Source: Geodermatophilus amargosae (GTDB taxonomy: Bacteria; Actinomycetota; Actinomycetes; Mycobacteriales; Geodermatophilaceae). From it: 64,000 bases of DNA. The position numbers and the translations under genes are program-made. The notes under the pieces are model-generated. The model did no database searches and had not been told where the DNA came from. It saw only the letters and a program-made list of their open reading frames with translations. Location: assembly GCF_900116515.1 (NCBI RefSeq), contig NZ_FPBA01000005.1, positions 248,001 through 312,000 of the forward strand, written 5' to 3'. Positions 49,068 through 57,143 of this stretch are shown one piece after another; position 1 is the first letter of the stretch; the number at the start of each line of letters is the position of its first letter.

Positions 49068-50120
49068 TCACCGCGCGTAGACGGCGACCTCGGAGGCCTT
49101 CACGACCGCCCACACCGGCGAGCCCGGGGCCAGGCCGAGCTCGGCGAACGCGGTCGCGGTGACGTCGGCGAGCAGCGGCACCTGCCCGTCGAGCTCGCAG
49201 CGCACGGTCGCGCCGTGCGGCGTCGCGCCGGCCACCGTCAGCGGCCAGGCGTTGCGGGGGCTGCCCTCCGGCCGTGAGAGGTAGAGCGCCACCGACTCGG
49301 GGCGCACCGCCACCAGCACCGGGCCGTCCGCGGGCACGGCGACGGCCACCACCCCGCCGCCGTCGAGGCGCACGGTGAGCCCGTCGGCGGTGCCGGGCAG
49401 CAGCGAGAGCCCGACCAGCCGGGCGACGTAGTCGGTGCGGGGGTGGCGGGCGACGTCGGACGGCGTCCCCGCCTGCACCACCCGGCCGTCCTCCACGACG
49501 ACGACGCGGTCGGCCAGCGCCATGGCGTCGACGGGGTCGTGCGTGACCAGCACCGCGCTGCCGGCGTAGTCGGTCAGGTGCCGGCGCAGCTCGGCGCGGA
49601 CGGCCAGCCGGGTGCGGGCGTCGAGCGCCGAGAGCGGCTCGTCGAGCAGCAGCAGCGCAGGGTCGCCGACCAGCGCGCGGGCCAGCGCGGCCCGCTGAGC
49701 CTGCCCGCCCGAGAGCTGCCCGGGCCGCCGGCCGCCGAGCCCGTCGAGCCCGACCCGCCCGATCCACGCGGCGGCCGCGGTCCTCGCCGCCGCTCGTGAG
49801 GCCCCCCGCGTCCGGGGACCGAAGGCGACGTTCTCCAGCACCGACAGGTGCGGGAAGAGCAGGTGGTCCTGGAAGACCATCCCGAGCGGCCGGCGGTGGG
49901 CGGGCAGGTGCACCCGCGCGGCGACGTCGTCCCAGGTCGTCCCGTCGACGGCGACCCGGCCGCCGTCGGGCGGCAGCAGGCCGGCGAGCACCCGCAGCAG
50001 CGTCGACTTGCCCGCGCCGTTGGGTCCGAGGACGGCCAGCACCTCGCCGTCGGCGACCTCCAGCGCGACGTCGACGGTGACCGGTCCCCGCCGCACGAGG
50101 ACCTGCGCCGCGAGGCTCAC
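49068..50120 (-). CDS. modC: molybdate ABC transporter ATP-binding protein ModC
   Basis: A 350-residue ATPase. Walker A LGPNGAGKST (about 35-44), signature LSGGQAQRAALARAL (about 131-145), Walker B LLLLDEP, and H-loop LVTHD, then a C-terminal TOBE (molybdate/oxyanion-sensing) domain from about 280. It powers molybdate or tungstate import with ModB and ModA. GTG 50120 overlaps the modB stop (GTGA). Confidence 0.92.
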   Translation of the reverse strand: MSLAAQVLVRRGPVTVDVALEVADGEVLAVLGPNGAGKSTLLRVLAGLLPPDGGRVAVDGTTWDDVAARVHLPAHRRPLGMVFQDHLLFPHLSVLENVAFGPRTRGASRAAARTAAAAWIGRVGLDGLGGRRPGQLSGGQAQRAALARALVGDPALLLLDEPLSALDARTRLAVRAELRRHLTDYAGSAVLVTHDPVDAMALADRVVVVEDGRVVQAGTPSDVARHPRTDYVARLVGLSLLPGTADGLTVRLDGGGVVAVAVPADGPVLVAVRPESVALYLSRPEGSPRNAWPLTVAGATPHGATVRCELDGQVPLLADVTATAFAELGLAPGSPVWAVVKASEVAVYAR

Positions 50121-50911
50121 GCGGCCGCTCCCCGCCCGAGCCACCGGTCCCGCAGGAGCAGCAGCGTCGCCACCGAGACGACCAGCAGGACCAGCGAGAG
50201 GACGATCGCGGCCTGCGGGTCGCGCTGCAGCGCCAGGTAGACGGCCAGCGGCATCGTCTGCGTCGTCCCCGGGAAGTTGCCGGCGAAGGTGATGGTGGCG
50301 CCGAACTCGCCCAGCGCCCGGGCCCAGCACAGCACGGAGCCGGCGGCGACGCCCGGGGCCACCAGCGGCAGGGTGACCCGGCGGAACGTCGTCCAGCGGT
50401 CCGCGCCCAGCGTGGCCGCGGCGTCCTCGTAGCGGACGTCGGCCGCGCGCAGTGCCCCCTCGACGCTGATGACGAGGAACGGCATGGCCACGAACGTCTC
50501 GGCGATGACGACGGCCGTGGTGGTGAACGGGATGGTGATGCCGGTCGTCTCGGCCAGCCAGCTGCCGACGATCCCCTGCCGGCCGAGCACGAGGAACAGC
50601 GCCACGCCGCCGACCACCGGCGGCAGCACCAGCGGCACGGTGACCAGCGCGCGCAGCACCGCGCGCCCGCGCGCCCGCGAGCGCGCCAGCACCCACGCCA
50701 GCGGCACCCCGAGGACGACGGAGACCGCGGTCGCCAGCGTGGCCGAGACCAGCGACAGCCGCAGCGCCTGCCCGACGCCGGGCGCGGTGAGCAGCGTGCC
50801 CAGCTGCGACCACGGCGTCCGGATGAGCAGTCCGGCCAGCGGCAGGACGAGGAAGACGACGGCGAGGGCCGCCGGGACGAGCAGCGGCGCCGGGGTGCGG
50901 GCGCGCCTCAC
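50117..50911 (-). CDS. modB: molybdate ABC transporter permease ModB
   Basis: A 264-residue permease with about six membrane segments and the EAA loop AAATLGADRWTTFRRVTLPLVAPG (about 150-175) that contacts ModC. GTG 50911 lies in the modA stop (GTGA), indicating a coupled operon. A longer frame upstream only reads through the end of modA. Confidence 0.92.
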   Translation of the reverse strand: MRRARTPAPLLVPAALAVVFLVLPLAGLLIRTPWSQLGTLLTAPGVGQALRLSLVSATLATAVSVVLGVPLAWVLARSRARGRAVLRALVTVPLVLPPVVGGVALFLVLGRQGIVGSWLAETTGITIPFTTTAVVIAETFVAMPFLVISVEGALRAADVRYEDAAATLGADRWTTFRRVTLPLVAPGVAAGSVLCWARALGEFGATITFAGNFPGTTQTMPLAVYLALQRDPQAAIVLSLVLLVVSVATLLLLRDRWLGRGAAA

Positions 50912-51696
50912 GGGGCGCGGAAGCCCGCGTCCTCGAGCGCCTGCTGCCCCTCCTCGGAGAGCACCAGGTCGACGAAGGCCCGGGCGGCCTCGGGGTTCGG
51001 CGCGGCGGCCAGCGTGCACAGCGGGTAGTCGTTGACGACGCCCTCCGCCTCGGGGAAGGAGATGCCCTCGACCCGGTCGCCGGCGGCGGCGACGTCGGTG
51101 GCGTAGACCAGCGCGGCGTCGACCTCGCCGAGCTCGACCTTGGTGAGCGCCGCGCGGACGTCCTCCTCCTGGGTGTCCGGCCGCGGGGTCACGCCGGCGG
51201 CGGCGAAGACGTCCTCGCCGGCCGCGCCGCAGGGCACCTCGGGCGCGCAGACGGCGAGCGCGAGCTCGTCGCGGGCGAAGTCGGCCAGCCCGGTGACGCC
51301 GGCAGGGTTGCCCGCGGGGACGGCGATCCGCAGGACGTTGCTGGTGAAGACCGTCGGGTCGCCGTCGGCGAGGTCCGTGCCGGTGACCACGGACATCTGC
51401 GTGCCGTTGGCCGAGGCGAAGACGTCGGCCGGGGCGCCCTGGGTGAGCTGCGTGGCCAGCGCGGAGCTGCCGGCGAAGTTGAACTGCACGGTCAGGCCGT
51501 CGTGGTCTCCCTCCAGCTGCTGCCCGAGGTCGGTGAAGACGTCGGTGAGCGAGGCGGCGGCGAAGACGGTGAGGGTGCCGCTGGGGCCGCTCCCGGACGC
51601 GCCGGCCGTCGACGCCGCGGCGTCGTCCCCTCCCCCGCAGCCGGCGGCGCCCAGGGCCACCACCGCCAGCACCGCCACCACCCGTCCGCTCCGCAT
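50908..51696 (-). CDS. modA: molybdate-binding lipoprotein ModA
   Basis: A 262-residue lipoprotein with signal peptide and lipid Cys20 (GAAGC). The mature fold opens LTVFAAASLTDVFTDL, with the anion-binding Ser/Asn residues in AASLTD, NFAGSSALATQLTQGAPADVFASAN and, later, ALVYATDV. It captures molybdate outside the membrane. ATG 51696 is used. First gene of modABC after the regulator, with 43 bases between. Confidence 0.93.
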   Translation of the reverse strand: MRSGRVVAVLAVVALGAAGCGGGDDAAASTAGASGSGPSGTLTVFAAASLTDVFTDLGQQLEGDHDGLTVQFNFAGSSALATQLTQGAPADVFASANGTQMSVVTGTDLADGDPTVFTSNVLRIAVPAGNPAGVTGLADFARDELALAVCAPEVPCGAAGEDVFAAAGVTPRPDTQEEDVRAALTKVELGEVDAALVYATDVAAAGDRVEGISFPEAEGVVNDYPLCTLAAAPNPEAARAFVDLVLSEEGQQALEDAGFRAP

Positions 51697-51739
51697 GCGC
51701 GGGACAGTAGCGCTCCTGGTTCCGCTCGTGCGGAGGGTG

Positions 51740-52135
51740 CTACGGGACGTCGACGCTCACCTGCGTCGCCTTGACCGTGGCGACGGCGCGGACACCGACC
51801 TCGAGGCCCAGCTCGTCGGCGGCCTCGCGGGACATCAGCGAGACCAGCCGGAACGGCCCGGCCTGGATCTCGACCTGCGCCATCACGGTGTCGCGGACGA
51901 CGCGGGTCACGATGCCGGCCAACCGGTTGCGCGCCGAGGACCCTCGGGTGGTGCCCGGCTCGGGCGCCTCGTGCAGCGCGGTCGCCAGGGCGGCCAGGTC
52001 CGCGCCGTCGACGTGCGCCGGGCCGCCGCCCTCCCGCGATGCCGGCAGCCGGCCGCTGTCGATCCACCGGCGCACCGTGTCGTCGCTGACGCCCAGCAGC
52101 GCCGCGGCCTCGGCGATCCGGTAGCTCGCGCTCAC
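51740..52135 (-). CDS. HTH plus TOBE molybdate-responsive regulator
   Basis: A 131-residue protein. The first 55 residues are a MerR/excisionase-like winged helix (SYRIAEAAALLGVSDDTVRRWIDSGRLPASREG), and the last 70 are a single TOBE (Mop) molybdate-binding domain (RNRLAGIVTRVVRDTVMAQVEIQAG, ending AVATVKATQVSVDVP). It is a compact ModE substitute: molybdate binding would change DNA binding. It leads the modABC-mobA-moaE operon, so autoregulation is likely. GTG 52135 follows no strong ribosome site. Confidence 0.85.
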   Translation of the reverse strand: MSASYRIAEAAALLGVSDDTVRRWIDSGRLPASREGGGPAHVDGADLAALATALHEAPEPGTTRGSSARNRLAGIVTRVVRDTVMAQVEIQAGPFRLVSLMSREAADELGLEVGVRAVATVKATQVSVDVP

Positions 52136-52179
52136 GCCGCGCGACCCTAGTCGCCGGTACGACGGTCCCGGCGTCGTCC

Positions 52180-52222
52180 GGGGAGCCCGTGGACGACGGT
52201 CCGCCGTCCACAGCGCCTCCCC
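52180..52222. promoter_or_regulatory. nested inverted repeats in the shared mod regulator/DUF2786 promoter region
   Basis: GTGGACG (52189-52195) and CGTCCAC (52205-52211) form a 7 bp inverted repeat, and outside it GGGGAG (52180-52185) pairs with CTCCCC (52217-52222). It lies 45 bases from the HTH-TOBE start and is a candidate operator for that regulator, or a cruciform. Confidence 0.4.
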
Positions 52223-52255
52223 GGAGGTGCGTCCCCGCCGTTGCAGCATTCCCGC

Positions 52256-53467
52256 ATGAGCTCCCGGACGGCCGACGACGCCTGGCTGCACGACCTGCTC
52301 CTGCGCGGGACCTGGCCCGCCGACGACGCGTCTGCCCTGACCGCGACCCTGGCCGCGCGCGACCCGCAGGTCGACGGCTCCGGTGGCGTCACGCGGGCGC
52401 TGCTGTCCGCCATCGCCGACGCGTGGGAGCGCGGCTGGCAGCCCGCCGACGTCGCGCACGCGGTCCGCCGCGGCGGGACGGTCCGCGCGGCCCGGCTGGT
52501 GGTCGCCCTGGTCGCCGAGGACGCCCGCCGCACCGACGCCGCGGCCCGGGCACCGGAGCCGTGGGTCGACCAGCTCCGCGACCTCGGTGCCCTGACGGCC
52601 GGCGACCCCGCCGTCGTCGCCGCCTGGCACCGGGTGGAGGGCCGGCCGGCGGGCGAGGCGTGGCGGGAGGTGCTCCTGCTGGCGGCGACGCTGCGCACGC
52701 TGGCGCGGATCGACCACCTGTTGCCGCCGCCGTCCCGCTGGGGCTCCGGAGCGCGACGCGAGGCCGCCGCGGCACCCGACGACGCCCGCGTGCTCCGGCG
52801 GATCCGGGCGCTGCTGGCCAAGGCCGAGTCGACGGAGTTCCCCGAGGAGGCCGAGGCGCTCACGGCCAAGGCGCAGGAGCTGATGACCCGCCACGCGGTC
52901 GACACGGCCCTCCTCTCGGACCGCCCCCGGGAGCGCTCGGACGTCGCGACCCGGCGGGTGCACGTCGACGACCCGTACGTGCAGGCCAAGGTCCAGCTGC
53001 TCGGCGCGGTCGCCGACGCCAACGGCGTCCGGCTGGTCTGGTACCGCGGCCTGGGCATCGCCACCCTGGTCGGGCTCGCGGCCGACCTCGACGCAGTGGA
53101 GCTGCTGTTCACCTCGCTGCTGCTGCAGGTCGGTCAGGCGCTGGGAGCCGCCGAGCGGGCGGCGGGCCTGCGGTCGGCGTCCCGCGCGTTCCGGCGGGCG
53201 TTCCTGCTCGGCTACGCCGGCCGCATCGGCGAGCGGCTGAGGGCCGCCCGGGAGCAGGCGACGCGGGAGGCCGCGGCCGATCGGGGCGTGGACCTGCTGC
53301 CCGTCCTGCGCTCGAGGCAGGTGGCCGTCGACGACGCGTTCACCGAGCTGTTCCCCCGCGTGCGCAGCGGCCGCAGCCGCTCCTCGGTCGACGGTCCCGG
53401 CTTCCGGGCAGGGCGCGCCGCCGCGGACTCCGCCGACGTCGGCACCCGCCGTGCGCACCTGCGCTGA
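52256..53467 (+). CDS. DUF2786 domain protein
   Basis: A 403-residue protein. The DUF2786 motif at about 178-216 (RVLRRIRALLAKAESTEFPEEAEALTAKAQELMTRHAVD) is recognisable. The rest is helical, with an N-terminal part of unknown type (DAWLHDLLLRGTWPADDASAL) and an Arg-rich C-terminus. Function unknown; DUF2786 proteins occur in phages, plasmids and actinobacteria. ATG 52256 is chosen, with no clear ribosome site. It runs toward recQ, which starts about 80 bases further. Confidence 0.75.
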   Translation: MSSRTADDAWLHDLLLRGTWPADDASALTATLAARDPQVDGSGGVTRALLSAIADAWERGWQPADVAHAVRRGGTVRAARLVVALVAEDARRTDAAARAPEPWVDQLRDLGALTAGDPAVVAAWHRVEGRPAGEAWREVLLLAATLRTLARIDHLLPPPSRWGSGARREAAAAPDDARVLRRIRALLAKAESTEFPEEAEALTAKAQELMTRHAVDTALLSDRPRERSDVATRRVHVDDPYVQAKVQLLGAVADANGVRLVWYRGLGIATLVGLAADLDAVELLFTSLLLQVGQALGAAERAAGLRSASRAFRRAFLLGYAGRIGERLRAAREQATREAAADRGVDLLPVLRSRQVAVDDAFTELFPRVRSGRSRSSVDGPGFRAGRAAADSADVGTRRAHLR

Positions 53468-53548
53468 GTCCACGGTCGCGTCCCCGTGGAGACGCCGGGA
53501 CGACCGGCGCGCCGTTTGCCGATCTCGGCGCGCGGGCAGCGGGCCCCG

Positions 53549-55261
53549 GTGTCACGCACCTCCAGCGCCAATCCCGCCGGCGGCTCGGCCTCGGTCCGCA
53601 CCCGCCGGCTGCGCGAGACGGCCCGCGACGTCCTCGGCTTCGACGGCTTCCGCCCCGGTCAGGAGCGGGCCATGCAGGCCGTCCTCGCCGGCCGGGACAC
53701 GCTGGCGGTGCTCCCGTCCGGCGCCGGGAAGAGCGCGGTCTACCAGGTCGCCGGGCAGCTGCTGGGCGGGCCGGTCGTCGTCGTCTCGCCGCTCATCGCC
53801 CTGCAGCGCGACCAGGTGGAGCGGCTCGCCGACCTCGGCGACGAGGCCGGCCGGGCCGCGCAGCTGAACTCCAGCCTCTCCGCCGGTGACCAGCGCGCCT
53901 CCCTCGAGGGGATCGGGAACGGAACGGTCCGCTTCCTCTTCCTCGCGCCCGAGCAGCTGACCAAGCCCGAGGTGGTCGACGCCGTCCGCGACGCCGGCAT
54001 CGCGCTGTTCGTCGTCGACGAGGCGCACTGCGTCTCCGCGTGGGGGCACGACTTCCGCCCCGACTACCTGCGGCTGGGCCAGGTCGTCGAGCAGCTGGGC
54101 CACCCGACCGTCCTCGCCCTGACCGCCACCGCCGCGCCGCCGGTGCGCGCCGAGATCGTCGAGCGGCTGGCGATGGAGGACCCCGAGGTCGTCGTCGCCG
54201 GGTTCGACCGGCCCGAGATCCGGCTCGAGGTCGACCACCACGCCGACGCCTCCGCGAAGCGGAGCGCGGTGATCGACCGCACGGTGGCCGAGGTCGAGGC
54301 CGGCCGCGGCCCGGGCATCGTCTACAGCGCCACCCGCAAGGGCACCCTCGACCTCGCCGAGGCGCTCACCGAGCGCGGTCTGCGGGCGCGGCCGTACCAC
54401 GCGGGCCTGAGGCGGAGCGAGCGCGAGGACACCCAGCGCGCGTGGATGGACGACGAGCTCGACGTCGTCGTGGCGACGACGGCCTTCGGGATGGGCATCG
54501 ACAAGCCCGGCACCCGCTTCGTCGTGCACGCCGAGCCCGCCGACTCCGTCGACAGCTACTACCAGGAGATCGGCCGGGCCGGCCGCGACGGCGACCCGGC
54601 GCTCGCCGTCCTGGTCTACCGGCAGGAGGACCTCGGCCTGCGCCGCTTCTTCGCCGCCGGCGCCCCCGCCGAGGAGGAGCTGCAGCAGGTCGCCGGGCTG
54701 GTCGCCGCCGCCCCCGCGGCCGGGGTCGAGGACGGCGTCGACGTCAAGCAGCTGCGCGAGGAGACCGGCCGGGGCGCCACCCCGCTGGCCCGCGACCTCA
54801 ACCTGCTCGAGCAGGTGTCGGCCGTCGTCCTCGACGACGAGGGCGCCGCGCACCCGGCCGAGGGGGCGCCCAGCCCCGGCGACGCCGCCGCCGCGGCGCG
54901 CGAGCTCGCCGAGCACCACGAGCGGGTCGACCAGAGCCGCGTCGAGATGATGCGCGGCTACGCCGAGACGACCGAGTGCCGCCGGCAGTACCTGCTCGGC
55001 TACTTCGGCGAGCAGCTCGAGGAACCCTGTGGCAACTGCGACACGTGCTCGGCCGGCACCGCTCACGAGCAGCCCTCCGGCGACGGCGCCGACACCCCCT
55101 TCGCGCCCGAGACCCCCGTCGTCCACACCGAGTGGGGCCCCGGCGTGGTCATGCGACTGGAGGACGACCGTGTCGTCGTGCTGTTCGAGGAGGTCGGCTA
55201 CAAGACCCTCGCGCTCCGGGCGGTCGAGCAGAACGACCTCCTGCAGGTCCGCAGCGCCTGA
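53549..55261 (+). CDS. recQ: RecQ-family DNA helicase
   Basis: A 570-residue superfamily 2 DNA helicase. PSGAGKS (56-62) is Walker A, DEAH (157-160) Walker B, and motif VI region [12 protein letters not shown] is intact. A RecQ-C-terminal zinc motif ([24 protein letters not shown]) follows; no HRDC domain is present, and the end ([31 protein letters not shown]) is an extra C-terminal domain common in actinobacteria. It unwinds DNA in recombination repair. GTG 53549 fits; a longer start at GTG 53486 has weaker codon bias. Confidence 0.87.
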   Translation: MSRTSSANPAGGSASVRTRRLRETARDVLGFDGFRPGQERAMQAVLAGRDTLAVLPSGAGKSAVYQVAGQLLGGPVVVVSPLIALQRDQVERLADLGDEAGRAAQLNSSLSAGDQRASLEGIGNGTVRFLFLAPEQLTKPEVVDAVRDAGIALFVVDEAHCVSAWGHDFRPDYLRLGQVVEQLGHPTVLALTATAAPPVRAEIVERLAMEDPEVVVAGFDRPEIRLEVDHHADASAKRSAVIDRTVAEVEAGRGPGIVYSATRKGTLDLAEALTERGLRARPYHAGLRRSEREDTQRAWMDDELDVVVATTAFGMGIDKPGTRFVVHAEPADSVDSYYQEIGRAGRDGDPALAVLVYRQEDLGLRRFFAAGAPAEEELQQVAGLVAAAPAAGVEDGVDVKQLREETGRGATPLARDLNLLEQVSAVVLDDEGAAHPAEGAPSPGDAAAAARELAEHHERVDQSRVEMMRGYAETTECRRQYLLGYFGEQLEEPCGNCDTCSAGTAHEQPSGDGADTPFAPETPVVHTEWGPGVVMRLEDDRVVVLFEEVGYKTLALRAVEQNDLLQVRSA

Positions 55262-55322
55262 CGCCGCGGGACCCGGGCATGCTGTGCGGCACGTCACACC
55301 CCCGACCCCGAAGAGGTGGCAC

Positions 55323-55523
55323 ATGGCGTCGACACCACGATCGCCGCTCGGCGACGAGGCCCTCGACCAGCTGCTCGCCCACGCCGGCCTGGACCTCGGC
55401 ACCGAGCGGCGCGCAGCGGCGGGCCCGGCCGTGACCATGATCCTGGGGTTGTACGACAGCCTCGACGAGATCGCGGTGGGCGAGACGCCGCCGGCCTCCG
55501 CCTTCGACGCGCGGTGGGAGTGA
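55323..55523 (+). CDS. AtzG-like (DUF4089) small partner of amidase
   Basis: A 66-residue protein with one conserved helix (ALDQLLAHAGLDLGTERRAAAGPAVTMILGLY) and the final ETPPASAFDARW motif characteristic of DUF4089, the AtzG-like small subunit of biuret/carboxybiuret amidohydrolases. Such proteins wrap around an amidase like GatC. ATG 55323 follows GAGGTGGCAC, and the amidase starts 4 bases after its stop. Confidence 0.82.
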   Translation: MASTPRSPLGDEALDQLLAHAGLDLGTERRAAAGPAVTMILGLYDSLDEIAVGETPPASAFDARWE

Positions 55524-55527
55524 GGAC

Positions 55528-56919
55528 GTGCAGCCCTCGGAGCTGAGCATCGCCGAGGCCGCCCGGCAGATCGAGCGGCGCACGCTGTCCCCGGTCGAGC
55601 TCGTGCAGTCCGCGCTCGACCGCATCGACGAGGTCGAGGGCAGGCTGAACGCCTTCGTCGTCGTGACCGCCGACCAGGCGCTGGAGGCTGCGCGGCGGGC
55701 GGAGGAGGAGATCGCCGGCGGCGGGTACCGCGGCCCCCTGCACGGGATCCCGGTGGGCATCAAGGACCTCTACGACGCCGTGGGCCTGCCGACGACGTCG
55801 AGCTCGGCGGTCCGGTCCGACCACCTGCCGACGGAGGACTCCGCCTGCGTCGCCCGGCTCCGCGACGCCGGCGCCGTCATGGTGGGGAAGACGCACACCC
55901 ACGAGTTCGCCTACGGCGTGCTGACCCCGACGACCCGCAACCCCTGGAACACCGGTCACGTGCCCGGCGGCTCCAGCGGCGGGTCCGGCGCCGCGGTGGC
56001 CGGCGGGGAGTGCCTGATGGGGATGGGCACCGACACCGGCGGCTCGATCCGCATCCCGGCGTCCGTGTGCGGCACCGTCGGCCTCAAGCCGACCTACGGG
56101 CGGGTCTCCCGCTTCGGGATCACGTCCCTGTGCTGGTCGCTCGACCATGCCGGACCGCTCACCCGCACCGTGCGGGACGCGGCCCTGACCCTGCAGGTCC
56201 TCGCCGGCTTCGACGCCCGCGACCCGGGCTCCGCCAGGGAACCGGTCCCCGACTTCACCGGTGACCTGGACGCCGGGGTCCGCGGCCTGACGCTCGGTGT
56301 CCCGAGCAACTACTTCTTCGACGACGTCGACCCCGAGGTCGAGTCGGCCGTCCGGGAGGCCATCGGCGTCCTCGAGGCCCAGGGAGCGACGCTGCGGGAG
56401 GTGGCGATCCCCTACGCCGAGCAGATGATGGCCGTCGAGTTCGGGGTGCTCGTACCCGAGGCCAGCGCGTACCACCAGGAGATGCTGCGGGAGTCGGGTG
56501 ACCGGTACACCGACGACGTGCGGGTGTTCCTCGACGCCGGCGAGACGGTGCTCGCCACGCAGTACATCAAGGCCCTGCGCGTGCGCACGCTGGTGCAGCA
56601 GGCGTTCCGCCGGGCCTTCGAGGGCCTCGACGCGCTGGTGTGCCCGACCCTGCCCGCTGCTGCGGCCGCGGTTGGGCAGGAGACGTTCACCTTCCCCGGC
56701 GGCAAGGAGACGGCGGTGATCGACGCCTGGGTCCACCACTCGGCCCCGGGCAACGTCACCGGCCTGCCGGCGCTGTCCGTGCCGTGCGGCTTCACCTCGG
56801 CCGGGCTGCCGATCGGGTTGCAGGTCATCGGCCGGCCGTTCGACGAGGTGGGCGTGCTCCGCGTGGGCCAGGCCTACGAGTCGGCGACAGACTGGAGCAC
56901 CCGGCGCCCGGCCCTGTGA
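55528..56919 (+). CDS. amidase (AtzE/GatA family)
   Basis: A 463-residue amidase signature enzyme. Catalytic triad: Lys79 (GIKDLYD), a cis-Ser in GGSSGGSGAAV (about 147-157) and nucleophile Ser173 in GTDTGGSIRIPAS. The sequence TPTTRNPWNTGHVPGG precedes the Ser motif. With the AtzG-like partner it is probably a 1-carboxybiuret hydrolase-type or related N-acyl amide hydrolase. GTG 55528 is used; a carbamoyltransferase follows 220 bases downstream. No cyanuric acid genes adjoin it. Confidence 0.85.
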   Translation: MQPSELSIAEAARQIERRTLSPVELVQSALDRIDEVEGRLNAFVVVTADQALEAARRAEEEIAGGGYRGPLHGIPVGIKDLYDAVGLPTTSSSAVRSDHLPTEDSACVARLRDAGAVMVGKTHTHEFAYGVLTPTTRNPWNTGHVPGGSSGGSGAAVAGGECLMGMGTDTGGSIRIPASVCGTVGLKPTYGRVSRFGITSLCWSLDHAGPLTRTVRDAALTLQVLAGFDARDPGSAREPVPDFTGDLDAGVRGLTLGVPSNYFFDDVDPEVESAVREAIGVLEAQGATLREVAIPYAEQMMAVEFGVLVPEASAYHQEMLRESGDRYTDDVRVFLDAGETVLATQYIKALRVRTLVQQAFRRAFEGLDALVCPTLPAAAAAVGQETFTFPGGKETAVIDAWVHHSAPGNVTGLPALSVPCGFTSAGLPIGLQVIGRPFDEVGVLRVGQAYESATDWSTRRPAL

Positions 56920-56930
56920 CCGGCGGCGGT

Positions 56931-56956
56931 CCCGGGCACGGCGGCCCGTGCCCGGG
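56931..56956. terminator. hairpin after the amidase gene, running into the tandem repeat
   Basis: CCCGGGCACG (56931-56940) pairs with CGTGCCCGGG (56947-56956) around GCGGCC, starting 12 bases after the amidase stop. Its right arm forms the first bases of the 16 bp tandem repeat. Confidence 0.6.
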
Positions 56957-57038
56957 GACCGCCTCGCCCGGGGACCGCCTCGCCCGGGGACCGCCTCGCC
57001 CGGGGACCGCCTCGCCCGGGGACCGCCTCGCCCGGGGA
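56951..57038. repeat. 16 bp tandem repeat, five full copies and a half
   Basis: The unit CCCGGGGACCGCCTCG recurs exactly at 56951, 56967, 56983, 56999 and 57015, followed by a partial copy to 57038. The units are identical, which implies recent slippage. It lies between the amidase and the carbamoyltransferase, upstream of a leader ORF. No spacer variation is present, so this is not a CRISPR array. Confidence 0.9.
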
Positions 57039-57086
57039 GCACCACCGCATCGGGTGCTCGCCCTGCGGGACTCGGGGGAGAAGTCG

Positions 57087-57143
57087 ATGATCAAGGCCGG
57101 AGAGCCGGGCACGTCGCCCGGTGCGGGAGGAGATCGCACGTGA
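57087..57143 (+). CDS. 18-residue leader ORF overlapping the carbamoyltransferase start
   Basis: ATG 57087 has a textbook site (GGGGGAG six bases upstream), and the 18-codon ORF reads MIKAGEPGTSPGAGGDRT. Its TGA (57141-57143) overlaps the next gene's GTG (57140-57142) as GTGA, as in coupled genes of this genome. It therefore looks like a translated upstream ORF that couples translation of the carbamoyltransferase. No family is known. Confidence 0.5.
   Translation: MIKAGEPGTSPGAGGDRT

Noticed and set aside
56951..57038. CRISPR-like array of short repeats
   Set aside because: The 16 bp units are immediately adjacent with no spacers and no cas genes are present. It is a simple tandem repeat.
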